Shown here: positions 35,299 to 44,665 of the stretch, piece by piece
Position numbering within the stretch: the first letter of the stretch is position 1
Layout of the letters: each line of letters begins with the position of its first letter
Assembly: GCF_900289145.1 (NCBI RefSeq)
Contig: NZ_OKQO01000006.1
Span: forward strand, 245,736 to 309,735
Direction: 5' to 3'
Length of the DNA stretch: 64,000 nt
Origin: Neobittarella massiliensis (ex Bilen et al. 2018)
Lineage (GTDB): Bacteria > Bacillota > Clostridia > Oscillospirales > Ruminococcaceae
Made by a program: the position numbers and the translations under genes
The notes under the pieces: model-generated
Database searches by the model: none
Told to the model about the DNA's origin: nothing
What the model saw: only the letters and a program-made list of their open reading frames with translations

Positions 35299-36321
35299 TT
35301 GATCACCCAGAGACAGAGCTTCATATTAAAATCCATTTGCGACGCATATGCCCGCACCGGCGAGCCGGTGGGCAGCAAAGCCATCGCCGCGCTGCCGGGC
35401 ATCAGCATGTCCTCGGCCACCATCCGCGCCGAGATGGCCGCCCTCGAGAAGTACGGCTTTCTCACCCACCCCCACACCTCGGCCGGCCGGGTGCCCACCA
35501 GTCTGGGCTACCGCTTTTACATCGACCACCTGATGGAGCGCGACGAGCTTTCGGCCGACGAGCAGCAGCAGATCGCCCAGTTTTTGACCCACGGCCTGCC
35601 CGATCCCGACAGCATTTTGCAGCGGGCGGGCAACCTGCTGGCCTACCTCACCCAGTACGCCACCTTGGCCACCTCCCCCCAAATGCAGGATATATGCTTT
35701 CAGAAGATCGAGCTGCTGCTGCTCTCGCCCACCACTCTGGCCATCGTGGCCATGACCGGCGGCGGGCTGGTGCTCAACCGGGTGTGTCGGCTGGAGGAGC
35801 CGGCCGACGCCGACGCGCTGGTAGTGCTCGAGAACTTTGTCCGCCGCAACATCCTCGACCGCCCGGTGGGCGAGATCGTCCCCGCCCATCTGCAGGGCGA
35901 GATGCTGGCGGTGCTGGCGGCCTGCCCGGTATTAAAGCCGGTGCTGGCCCAGCTCATCGGCCTGTGTCAGGAGCTGTGCTCGGTAAAGGTGCAGGTGCAG
36001 GGGCAGACCAACCTCCTGCGCTACGCCCGGCAAGACACCGACTTTTTCACCTTTCTCGACCTGTTGCAGCAGCGCGCCCGGCGCGACCAGAGCCCCGCCC
36101 CCCGGCAGATCGCCATCACCATGGGCGACGACCTGGGTGCCAACCTGTCGGGTATCGCCTTTGTCAGCACCCCATACCGCTCCGGCGGTGGCGAGAGCGG
36201 CGTGCTGGGCGTCATCGGGCCCAGTTACCTCAATTACAGCAAGATCATACCCCATATAGAATATTTTACCGCCCTGCTCGGCAATATTTTAAGTGGCGCC
36301 GACAGTGAGGGCGACCAGTGA
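35299..36321 (+). CDS. hrcA: Heat-inducible transcription repressor HrcA
   Basis: 340 residues. An N-terminal winged helix (RQSFILKSICDAYARTGEPVG, then SSATIRAEMAALEKYGFL and HTSAGRVPT) is followed by the GAF-like domain and ends in GVLGVIGPSYLNYSKIIPHI, all family hallmarks. It represses this operon through the CIRCE site at 35205-35231 and depends on chaperones for folding in better-studied species. The TTG at 35299 is chosen because AGGAGGTG lies eight bases upstream; readings starting at 35179 would run through CIRCE. First gene of hrcA-grpE-dnaK-dnaJ. Confidence 0.97.
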   Translation: MITQRQSFILKSICDAYARTGEPVGSKAIAALPGISMSSATIRAEMAALEKYGFLTHPHTSAGRVPTSLGYRFYIDHLMERDELSADEQQQIAQFLTHGLPDPDSILQRAGNLLAYLTQYATLATSPQMQDICFQKIELLLLSPTTLAIVAMTGGGLVLNRVCRLEEPADADALVVLENFVRRNILDRPVGEIVPAHLQGEMLAVLAACPVLKPVLAQLIGLCQELCSVKVQVQGQTNLLRYARQDTDFFTFLDLLQQRARRDQSPAPRQIAITMGDDLGANLSGIAFVSTPYRSGGGESGVLGVIGPSYLNYSKIIPHIEYFTALLGNILSGADSEGDQ

Positions 36322-36353
36322 CCGCGGCCAGCGGGCCAGAAAGGAGCTTTTAG

Positions 36354-36974
36354 GTGAACAGCGAAGAGAAGACGCCAGAGACCGAGGCCCAGCAGCCCGG
36401 CGCAGACAACGAGGTGCAGCAGGCTACGGCCGCTGCCGGCGACCCGCCCAGTACCGACAAGGACCAGATCCCATCAGAGGAAAAGGCGGAGAGCAAAGAG
36501 AAAAAACACCGCAAAAAGAAAAAAGATCCCCTGCAGGAGGAGCTGGATAAGCAAAAAGAGGAAAACAGCCAGCTGCAGGAGCGCCTGCTGCGGATAAGCG
36601 CCGAGTACGATAACTTCCGCAAGCGCTCCACCAAAGAAAAAGACGGCATCTACGCCGAAGGCGTGGCCGGCACCGTCACCCAGTTTATCGATGTGCTCGA
36701 CAATCTGGAGCGGGCGCTGGCGGCCAGCGAGACCGAGGACGACTTTACCAAAGGCATCGCCATGGTCGTCACCCAATTCAAAGCGGCGCTCGAAAAGCTG
36801 GGCGTCACCGAGGTGGACCCCGCCGGCGGCAGTTTCGATCCCAACCTGCACAACGCCGTCATGCACATCGAGGACGACGAACTGGGTGAAGGGGCCATCG
36901 TAGATGTGTTCCAAAAGGGCTACGTCATGGGCGACCGGGTCATCCGGTATGCCATGGTAAAAGTGGCAAATTAG
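36354..36974 (+). CDS. grpE: Nucleotide exchange factor GrpE
   Basis: 206 residues: an acidic, low-complexity N-terminal 50 residues, a lysine-rich stretch, a long coiled coil (about 60-115, including LLRISAEYDNFRKRSTKEK) and the C-terminal beta domain ending GYVMGDRVIRYAMVKVAN. It releases ADP from DnaK. GTG at 36354 follows AAGGAG. Its final codons lie in the left arm of a hairpin (36962-36986), and a singleton relative of the repeat core follows before dnaK. Confidence 0.96.
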   Translation: MNSEEKTPETEAQQPGADNEVQQATAAAGDPPSTDKDQIPSEEKAESKEKKHRKKKKDPLQEELDKQKEENSQLQERLLRISAEYDNFRKRSTKEKDGIYAEGVAGTVTQFIDVLDNLERALAASETEDDFTKGIAMVVTQFKAALEKLGVTEVDPAGGSFDPNLHNAVMHIEDDELGEGAIVDVFQKGYVMGDRVIRYAMVKVAN

Positions 36975-36986
36975 AAATTTGCCACT
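36962..36986 (+). other. Hairpin spanning the grpE stop codon
   Basis: AGTGGCAAATT and AATTTGCCACT form an 11-bp perfect stem with a three-base loop; the stop TAG is inside. No T-tract follows. It may be a processing site or partial terminator between grpE and dnaK. Confidence 0.65.
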
Positions 36987-36990
36987 CCAA

Positions 36991-37051
36991 GAAGAAGGCG
37001 CTGTCGGGGCGCAGCCCCTCCTGCCGCTGTGCGCGGCACCGCCCCTTCTTC
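36991..37051 (+). repeat. Solitary diverged copy of the repeat-array core
   Basis: The closing arms are GAAGAAGG (36991) and CCTTCTTC (37044), with GGGGC-GCA-GCCCC (37006-37018) and GCCGC-TGTGC-GCGGC (37023-37037) inside, the same layout as the 28301-29520 cores and with the shared CTGTCGGGGCGCAGCCCCTC patch. The stems differ in sequence but still pair. The rest of 37052-37240 holds another small hairpin (CAGTGTC with GACACTG) and no gene. Confidence 0.75.
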
Positions 37052-37256
37052 CGGTCACAGTGTCGATGTAAGACACTGGTCGCTGGCCATTTACAGAAGA
37101 AAGCAGGGGCACATTGCCACTTATAGCAGCGCAAAATCTCAGGGCCGCACGGCCACCTGTACCGTACATGCAAAAACACCTGTGCGGGCGGCAGACCCTT
37201 TTTCATAGACAGACGATTTGGTAAAATATCAGGTTTTATATAAGGAGGAAACAACA

Positions 37257-39107
<1,851 letters not shown>

Positions 39108-39132
39108 GCCGCCTTTGCGGGAACTGCTCACC

Positions 39133-39195
39133 GTGCACTGTGCACTGTTTACTGTGTACAGCACATGGCACACAACACTCGGCACTCAGCACACA
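39133..39195. repeat. Degenerate heptamer repeat tract between dnaK and dnaJ
   Basis: About nine consecutive 7-base units can be read: GTGCACT, GTGCACT, GTTTACT, GTGTACA, GCACATG, GCACACA, ACACTCG, GCACTCA, GCACACA. The remaining spacer to 39379 is GC-rich with small inverted repeats and no gene. Confidence 0.6.
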
Positions 39196-39379
39196 CGAAA
39201 ATGGCCCAGCCCTGATCGACTGCGGGCCAAACACATAGATGGCGCGGCGCTGTCCGCGCCCAGCGCCGGCGGGGTGGGGGAATGATTCTCCCGCCCCTAT
39301 GGCGGGTATAGGGTCCCTGTGGCCCATACGCCCGGCCCCATTTGTGCCGGGGCCGACCATGAGGAGAAGGTGGTAGCTT

Positions 39380-40543
39380 TTGGCAGAGAAAAGAGATTAC
39401 TATGAGGTCCTGGGGGTCGCAAAGACCGCCAGCGACGACGAACTGAAAAAGGCCTACCGCAAAAAGGCGAAAAAATATCACCCCGATCTAAACCCCGGCA
39501 ACAAAGAGGCGGAGGTAAAGTTCAAAGAGGTCAACGAGGCCTACGAGGTGCTCAGCGACAAGCAAAAGCGCCAGCGCTACGACCAGTTCGGTCACGCCGG
39601 TGTCGACCCCAGCTACGGGGCTGGCGGCGGTGGCGGCGCTTACGGCGGCGCGGGCTTTGGCGGCTTTGACGACCTGGGCGATATTTTCGAGACCTTTTTC
39701 GGCGGCGGTTTTGGCGGCCGCGGCGGTGGCCGCCGGCAGAACCCCAACGCGCCGCGCCGCGGGGCCGACAACCACGTAAACATCGTGCTCGACTTTTTCG
39801 AGGCGGCCAAGGGCTGTAAAAAGACCATCACCATCGAAAAGCTCGAGACCTGTGACGAGTGCGGCGGTACCGGTGCGGCTAAAGGCACCAGCCCCAAGAC
39901 CTGCCCCGACTGCGGCGGCACCGGCCAGGTGACCACCAACCAGCGCACCCCGTTCGGCGTCATACAGAGCCAGCGGCCCTGCTCGCGCTGCGGCGGCACC
40001 GGCAAGATCGTCGACACCCCCTGTAAAAAGTGCGGTGGCGGCGGCCGGGTCAGCGCCACCAAAAAGGTGGATGTCAACATCCCCGCCGGCATCGACGACG
40101 ACCAGACCATCGCCCTGCGCGGCTACGGCGACGCCGGCGTCAACGGCGGCCCCAGCGGCGACGTCATCGTCATCGTCTCGGTGCGGCCCGACCCGCTGTT
40201 CGAGCGCCGCGGGTTCGATGTCTGGGTCGAGGTGCCCATCACCTACTACACCGCCGTCATGGGCGGCGAAGTCACGGTGCCCACCGTCCACGGCAAAGTC
40301 AAGTACGAGGTACCCGAGGGCACCCAGCCCGGCACCACTTTCCGGCTGCGGGGCAAAGGTATCCCCTACCTCAACGGCCGCGGCAAAGGCGACGAGTACG
40401 TAAAGGTGTCTATCGAGGTGCCCAAAAAGCTCAATAAAGACCAGAAAAAAGAGCTGGAGGAGTTCGAGCAGTCCCTCTCTATCGAGCAAAATTACGAGAA
40501 GCAGAAGGGTTTTTTCGAGCGGCTCAAAGACCTGTGGAAGTAG
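39380..40543 (+). CDS. dnaJ: Chaperone protein DnaJ (Hsp40)
   Basis: 387 residues with the J domain (KYHPDLNP holds the HPD tripeptide), a glycine/phenylalanine-rich stretch at about 77-120, four zinc-binding repeats ([32 protein letters not shown]) and the two C-terminal beta domains. It stimulates DnaK ATPase and delivers substrates. The start is a TTG at 39380 with AAGGTGG upstream. Last gene of the heat-shock operon, ended by a strong terminator. Confidence 0.97.
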   Translation: MAEKRDYYEVLGVAKTASDDELKKAYRKKAKKYHPDLNPGNKEAEVKFKEVNEAYEVLSDKQKRQRYDQFGHAGVDPSYGAGGGGGAYGGAGFGGFDDLGDIFETFFGGGFGGRGGGRRQNPNAPRRGADNHVNIVLDFFEAAKGCKKTITIEKLETCDECGGTGAAKGTSPKTCPDCGGTGQVTTNQRTPFGVIQSQRPCSRCGGTGKIVDTPCKKCGGGGRVSATKKVDVNIPAGIDDDQTIALRGYGDAGVNGGPSGDVIVIVSVRPDPLFERRGFDVWVEVPITYYTAVMGGEVTVPTVHGKVKYEVPEGTQPGTTFRLRGKGIPYLNGRGKGDEYVKVSIEVPKKLNKDQKKELEEFEQSLSIEQNYEKQKGFFERLKDLWK

Positions 40544-40623
40544 TTTCCCCCAGCCATCCATAAAGGCGGGCTGTCCGCCCCGGCCGCGCCCCGGTGTGAA
40601 CAAAAAACCACCCGCAACACTCT

Positions 40624-40669
40624 AAAAGAGCGCCCCGACACGAAATACACCGTGTCGGGGCGCTCTTTT
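40624..40669 (+). terminator. Intrinsic terminator of the heat-shock operon
   Basis: AAAAGAGCGCCCCGACAC pairs with GTGTCGGGGCGCTCTTTT; T residues follow. Confidence 0.92.
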
Positions 40670-40800
40670 CTATGCCGCCAGGTCAGCGAAATAAAACCGG
40701 TCTAAACGAAACGGCTGCCCGGTACCGCTAAGTGCAGTCCGTCGCCGCGGCCCCTATCGCTGGTCGCCCCGCCGCCAACGGGGCCAGCCCGGCATACCGG

Positions 40801-40868
40801 TCCCAGCCCAGCCCTGCCCAAATCAGCCCGGCCCAGACCCAGCCCAAACCAGCCCAAACCAGCCCGCC
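40801..40868. repeat. Low-complexity CCAGCCCAAA-type repeats
   Basis: The tract repeats CCAGC-CCAAA with 5/10-base periodicity, e.g. two perfect CCAGCCCAAA units near 40850. The surrounding gene-free 40670-40989 shows no clear promoter. Confidence 0.6.
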
Positions 40869-40989
40869 GTCTCGATACGATACCCGCCTAACACCCGCTC
40901 CCGCGCGCTCTGTCGGCCACTGTTAACATCCGTTGCTTGCCCGCCGCCGCCCCAGCTGCTATGATCGTGGTGAAAGGAGCGTGATCGCC

Positions 40990-41883
40990 GTGATCGGTGA
41001 CAACATCAGAGCGCTGCGCCGCGAGAGAGGAATGAGTCAGGAGCAGCTGGCCGTCGGCCTGCACGTGGTGCGGCAGACCATCTCCAAATGGGAAAAAGGG
41101 CTGTCGGTGCCGGATGCCGACATGCTGGTACAGCTGGCGGCGCTGCTGCAAGTCCCGGTCAGCCAGCTGCTGGGCAGCCCCGCCCCAACCGCTCCAAGCG
41201 CCCCCATCGCCGAGCTCAGCGAGCAGCTGGCGCAGCTCAACCAGCAGTTGGCCCAACAGGTGCGCGCCTACCGCACTCTGCGCCAAATAGAAAATAAGCG
41301 GCACCTCATTTTGTGTCTCACCTTTTTGGCGCTGCTGTTGGCGATGGCCCTGCGCCGCTGCCCGGTGGCCGCCGCAGTGGCGGTGGGGCTCTGTATGTTG
41401 GCGGCGCTGGCGGTGCTGTATCGCAATCTGGCCCTGCTCACCAGCCCCACCGACGGCAACTGCCGGCTCGGGGCGATACGGGTCACCACCCTGTTTCATG
41501 TCGTGCTGCTCCTGCTGTGCACTGCCGTCGCCGTCCTGCTGGGCACCGGCGTGCTAAAGCTCACCCAAAATGGCGAAAAATGGCTGGCCGCCGCCATCCT
41601 CTCGGTGGTTATCCTCTTTAGCGGGGCGGTGTCGCCCAAGCTGCCCTTTAACAGGCACACCGGCCTGCGCCTGCCCTGGACGGTCCGCGACCGCGACACC
41701 TGGGATCTGGCCCACCGACTGCTCGGTATCATCTCCCCGGCGGCGGTGGTGCTCTACATCGCCGGCCTGGTGGCCGTCCCCTGTTTCGAGGTGGTCACGC
41801 TGGCCGTGATGTGTCTCTGGCTGGGGGTCCCCAGCCTGCTGTCGCTGGTGTACTATACCCGCAAAATGCGGGGTCGGCTCTAA
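40990..41883 (+). CDS. XRE-family regulator fused to SdpI-like membrane domain
   Basis: 297 residues. The N-terminal 60 form a helix-turn-helix (IRALRRERGMSQEQLAVGL, then VVRQTISKWEKGLSVPD). A short coiled region (residues 75-100, glutamine-rich) leads to a C-terminal half with about six hydrophobic spans that contains NRHTGLRLPWTVRDRDTW near 223-240, the conserved SdpI/YfhL-type motif. SdpI is the immunity protein for a Bacillus toxin and also sequesters a repressor at the membrane; here sensor and DNA-binding parts would be one chain. GTG at 40990 has GGAG ten bases upstream. Downstream 41884-42350 has no gene. Confidence 0.8.
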   Translation: MIGDNIRALRRERGMSQEQLAVGLHVVRQTISKWEKGLSVPDADMLVQLAALLQVPVSQLLGSPAPTAPSAPIAELSEQLAQLNQQLAQQVRAYRTLRQIENKRHLILCLTFLALLLAMALRRCPVAAAVAVGLCMLAALAVLYRNLALLTSPTDGNCRLGAIRVTTLFHVVLLLLCTAVAVLLGTGVLKLTQNGEKWLAAAILSVVILFSGAVSPKLPFNRHTGLRLPWTVRDRDTWDLAHRLLGIISPAAVVLYIAGLVAVPCFEVVTLAVMCLWLGVPSLLSLVYYTRKMRGRL

Positions 41884-42350
41884 ATCCTGTACCGCCTGAC
41901 CAGCGGCGTCCGGCCCGACGGCTTTCAGCCGTCAAAGCGCCCCCGCCAGTCCCGCTGCAGCACGCCGCCCTCCACCCGCGCATCGCCGCCGCTGTCCCCA
42001 CCGCCTCAACCGCCCGCCCAGCCAGGTGGACCGCTGTCCCGCCGCGATACCCGCCCTCACTTACCTGCCGCCACTGCTCCCAACTCCCGCCGCGCGCCGC
42101 GCTCCCATGCTCCACACTCCTTGCACCACGCCCACCACCACCCTCCATCTGAGATCCTCAGCCCTCAACCCTCAACCAGCCCGCCGCTCCTGCTATCGCG
42201 CGCACCCGCTCGCCGCCCGCATACCGCCCCTGCCGCGCCCATCATCCCCGCCTGCTATCCACCATACACCGGCCACCGTTTGCACCGCCCCACCTCGCTC
42301 CCCGCAAAATATCCCCGTCAATCCACACTGTTCACAGAAAAACAGATGAT
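41884..42350. other. Gene-free, strongly C-rich spacer
   Basis: The + strand is dominated by C with little G, and CCACC/CCGCC runs recur. Open readings exist, but they lack ribosome-binding sites, are proline/arginine-biased and look like composition artefacts. No feature with a known function was found. Confidence 0.5.
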
Positions 42351-42365
42351 TATAGACAGATATTG

Positions 42366-42374
42366 TGCTATACT
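42366..42374 (+). promoter_or_regulatory. Extended -10 promoter for the small membrane protein gene
   Basis: TGCTATACT has the TGn extension and the TATACT hexamer, about 47 bases before the ATG at 42421. Confidence 0.5.
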
Positions 42375-42420
42375 GGCAATAAAGAGGGGCGGTTATGCCC
42401 CACAGAAAGGGGAGACCTCT

Positions 42421-42750
42421 ATGGACAAAAAGGAACAGAACCGGCAGGCGGCATTTTGGTATATCGCGTACATCGCCGTGATCTTCGCCGGTCAGAGCAT
42501 CGCGCTGTGGTTCCTGTTCGACACCACCTATTACCTGTTGGGGCTCATGGCGGTGTTCGTGGTGATGACCCTTATCAACTACCACTACCTCTCCGGCGGC
42601 CCCGACAAAAGCGCCAACGAGTTTATGGACGAGGTGGGCCGCCAGCAGGGCCGCCGTCCCTTCATGCCTTTTGGCCGCTGTGTGGCGCTGTGCGTGCCGC
42701 TGGCGCTGGCCCTGGCCGTCAACCTGCTGGTGCAGATGGGCGGCGCCTAA
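42421..42750 (+). CDS. Small membrane protein of unknown function
   Basis: 109 residues from ATG 42421, which has AAAGGGGAG upstream. Three predicted spans: about 12-32 (FWYIAYIAVIFAGQSIALWF), 38-58 and 86-106. A loop PDKSANEFMDEVGRQQGRR lies between spans 2 and 3. I recognise no family. It stands alone between a C-rich spacer and a strong terminator. Confidence 0.8.
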   Translation: MDKKEQNRQAAFWYIAYIAVIFAGQSIALWFLFDTTYYLLGLMAVFVVMTLINYHYLSGGPDKSANEFMDEVGRQQGRRPFMPFGRCVALCVPLALALAVNLLVQMGGA

Positions 42751-42778
42751 GGCGGTACTCTCGCCCGGCTCCGGCCCC

Positions 42779-42806
42779 AGCCGGCCCTTGCGGCCGGCTT
42801 TTTTGT
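42779..42806 (+). terminator. Intrinsic terminator
   Basis: AGCCGGCC pairs with GGCCGGCT, followed by TTTTT; it ends the small membrane-protein transcript. Confidence 0.9.
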
Positions 42807-42961
42807 TGCCTGCCGCCAGCCGAGCCGCAGCTAAAAAATGGTTGTTCTCACCCAGCCACACCGAGATCTGTTCCCCCAATTCTACAAATATTTTCAAAAT
42901 TTTTGTCGTGTTCTACTAAAATATAGTCCCTTTTCACCCTAAAGTTCAGCTGGCGCAGGGC

Positions 42962-42991
42962 TTGTGCTCATGTTCACAGTTCGTTTATAAT
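42962..42991 (+). promoter_or_regulatory. Promoter of the riboswitch-purine permease transcript
   Basis: TATAAT at 42986-42991 is perfect; TTGTGC at 42962-42967 with an 18-base spacer is a plausible -35. Confidence 0.65.
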
Positions 42992-43005
42992 CTAGGTGTC
43001 GATAG

Positions 43006-43072
43006 TTGCTATATAATATCTCGATATGGGAGATAGTTTCTACACTTCACCGTAAATGAAGTACTATGGCAG
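43006..43072 (+). ncRNA. Purine riboswitch, guanine-type
   Basis: The aptamer shows P1 (TGCTATA with TATGGCA), P2 (ATCTC, loop GATATGG, GAGAT), the J2/3 sequence GTTTCTAC, and P3 (ACTTC, loop ACCGTAAA, TGAAG-like). The specificity position in the last TACTAT segment is C, as in guanine/hypoxanthine aptamers, and not U as in adenine ones. The gene it precedes encodes a purine permease. Confidence 0.92.
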
Positions 43073-43109
43073 ACTTCTCACCGTCGGCGGCGGGCCCCTG
43101 CACAGTGTG

Positions 43110-43138
43110 CAAAAAGTCGGGGCAGGTCCCCGCTTTTT
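43110..43138 (+). terminator. Riboswitch expression-platform terminator
   Basis: AAAAAG with CGGGG pairs with CCCCG and CTTTTT, about 40 bases after the aptamer and 100 before the permease start. Ligand binding would favour this hairpin and turn the genes off. Confidence 0.8.
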
Positions 43139-43240
43139 GCCGTCCGCCGCCGGTGCGTATGAGTTACCAGAATGTCATTTAGTGACTGCCGACAACAGTT
43201 CGCTACCCACATCTATAACTTGTACCAAGAGGAGGAAACT

Positions 43241-44572
43241 ATGGGACAACTGTCCAAATTCTTTGGCCTCAAACAGCGGGGGACCACCGTCAAGACCGAG
43301 CTGATGGCCGGCCTCACCACCTTTATGACCATGGCTTATGTGCTGGTGGTGCAACCCAGCGCCATCGTCGGCTTCGGCGATGCCAGCTCCATCGTCGATA
43401 TCAACGGGGTCAGTATATCCAAAGAGGCGATCCTCGTCACCTGCGCGGTGGTCAGCGGCCTCATCACCCTGCTTATGGGTCTCTATGCGAATATGCCTTT
43501 TGCACTATCTACCGGAATGGGCACCAACTTTATGCTGGGCGCCCTGCTGCAATCCGGTAGTATTTCTTTTGGCCAGATCATGGCCATCATCCTGGTGTCG
43601 GGCCTCATCTTCCTGGCTCTGTCCATCTTCGGCATCCGCGACCTCATCGTCCGCATGATGCCCAAAAACATCAAGATCGCCATCGGCTCGGCCATCGGCT
43701 TTTTCATCGCCTACCTGGGCTTTAAAAATACCGGTATCGGCAGCTTTGCCGACGGCATCGGCATGGGCGACTTCACCAAGCCCTCGGTATATGTGGCCAT
43801 CATCGGCCTGCTCATCATCGCCGCCCTCACCGCCTTCAAGGTAAAAGGCGCGCTGCTCTACGGCATCATCGCCACCACCATCATCGGCATCCCCTTCGGC
43901 GTCACCCAGCTGCCCACCAGCTTTTTAAAGGTCCCCGACGCCTCGCAGGTGGGCAACATCCTCTGCTACTTCGACTTTAAAAACATCCTCTCTCCCCAGT
44001 TCCTCATCCTCATCTTTGTGGCCTTCTTCGGCGACTTCTTCTCCACCCTCGGCACCGTGTTGGGCGTGGCCAGCAAGGCCAATATGCTGGATGAAAACGG
44101 CGACCTGCCCGGCATCCAAAAGCCCTTTTTGGTGGATGCCATCGGCACCTGCGCCGGCGCTCTCACCGGCTGCACCACCATCACCACCTTCGTCGAGTCC
44201 TCCTCCGGCGTAGAGGAGGGCGGCCGCACCGGCCTCACCGCCGTCACCACCGCCGTCCTGTTCATCCTCACCATCTTCATCTCCCCCCTGTTTTTAATGA
44301 TCCCCGACGCCGCCACCGGCCCGGCGCTCATCTTCGTGGGCTTTTTGATGATCAGCGACTTCGGCAAGATCGACTTTACCGACTTTACCGAGGCCTTTGG
44401 CCCCTTCGTGATGATCATGTTCGGCATCTTCACCGGCTCTATCGCCAGCGGTATCGCCGCCGGCATCATCGGCCACGTGTTCATCAACGTCATCACCGGC
44501 AAATTTAAGAAGATCCACCCCGGTATGTACGTGCTGTGCGTCCCGCTGATCCTCTACTTCATCCTCGGCTAG
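43241..44572 (+). CDS. NCS2-family guanine/hypoxanthine-type permease
   Basis: 443 residues with about 12-14 predicted spans. FGLKQRGTTVKTELMAGLTT and FMTMAYVLVVQPS at the N-terminus and GDFFSTLGTVLGVASKA with GCTTITTFVESSSGVEEGGRTG downstream belong to the AzgA/PbuG/PbuO branch of purine transporters. ATG at 43241 follows AGGAGG. Controlled by the guanine-type riboswitch; the adenine deaminase gene follows 94 bases later, so imported purines could be fed to salvage. Substrate (guanine, hypoxanthine or adenine) is inferred. Confidence 0.93.
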   Translation: MGQLSKFFGLKQRGTTVKTELMAGLTTFMTMAYVLVVQPSAIVGFGDASSIVDINGVSISKEAILVTCAVVSGLITLLMGLYANMPFALSTGMGTNFMLGALLQSGSISFGQIMAIILVSGLIFLALSIFGIRDLIVRMMPKNIKIAIGSAIGFFIAYLGFKNTGIGSFADGIGMGDFTKPSVYVAIIGLLIIAALTAFKVKGALLYGIIATTIIGIPFGVTQLPTSFLKVPDASQVGNILCYFDFKNILSPQFLILIFVAFFGDFFSTLGTVLGVASKANMLDENGDLPGIQKPFLVDAIGTCAGALTGCTTITTFVESSSGVEEGGRTGLTAVTTAVLFILTIFISPLFLMIPDAATGPALIFVGFLMISDFGKIDFTDFTEAFGPFVMIMFGIFTGSIASGIAAGIIGHVFINVITGKFKKIHPGMYVLCVPLILYFILG

Positions 44573-44665
44573 CCGCGCCGGTATCTGTGTGTACACATCG
44601 CCGGCACAGCGCGGCAGGGGCGCCGGTACCGGCCCTTTATCTCTATAAGAGAGGGAGAGAACTAG

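Noticed and set aside
42026..42349. Proline/arginine-rich open reading in the C-rich spacer
   Set aside because: Composition artefact: no ribosome-binding site, overlapping readings in two frames, abnormal residue use.
43006..43072. Adenine-specific reading of the purine riboswitch
   Set aside because: The base that pairs with the ligand is C (TACTAT context), which fits guanine or hypoxanthine and not adenine.
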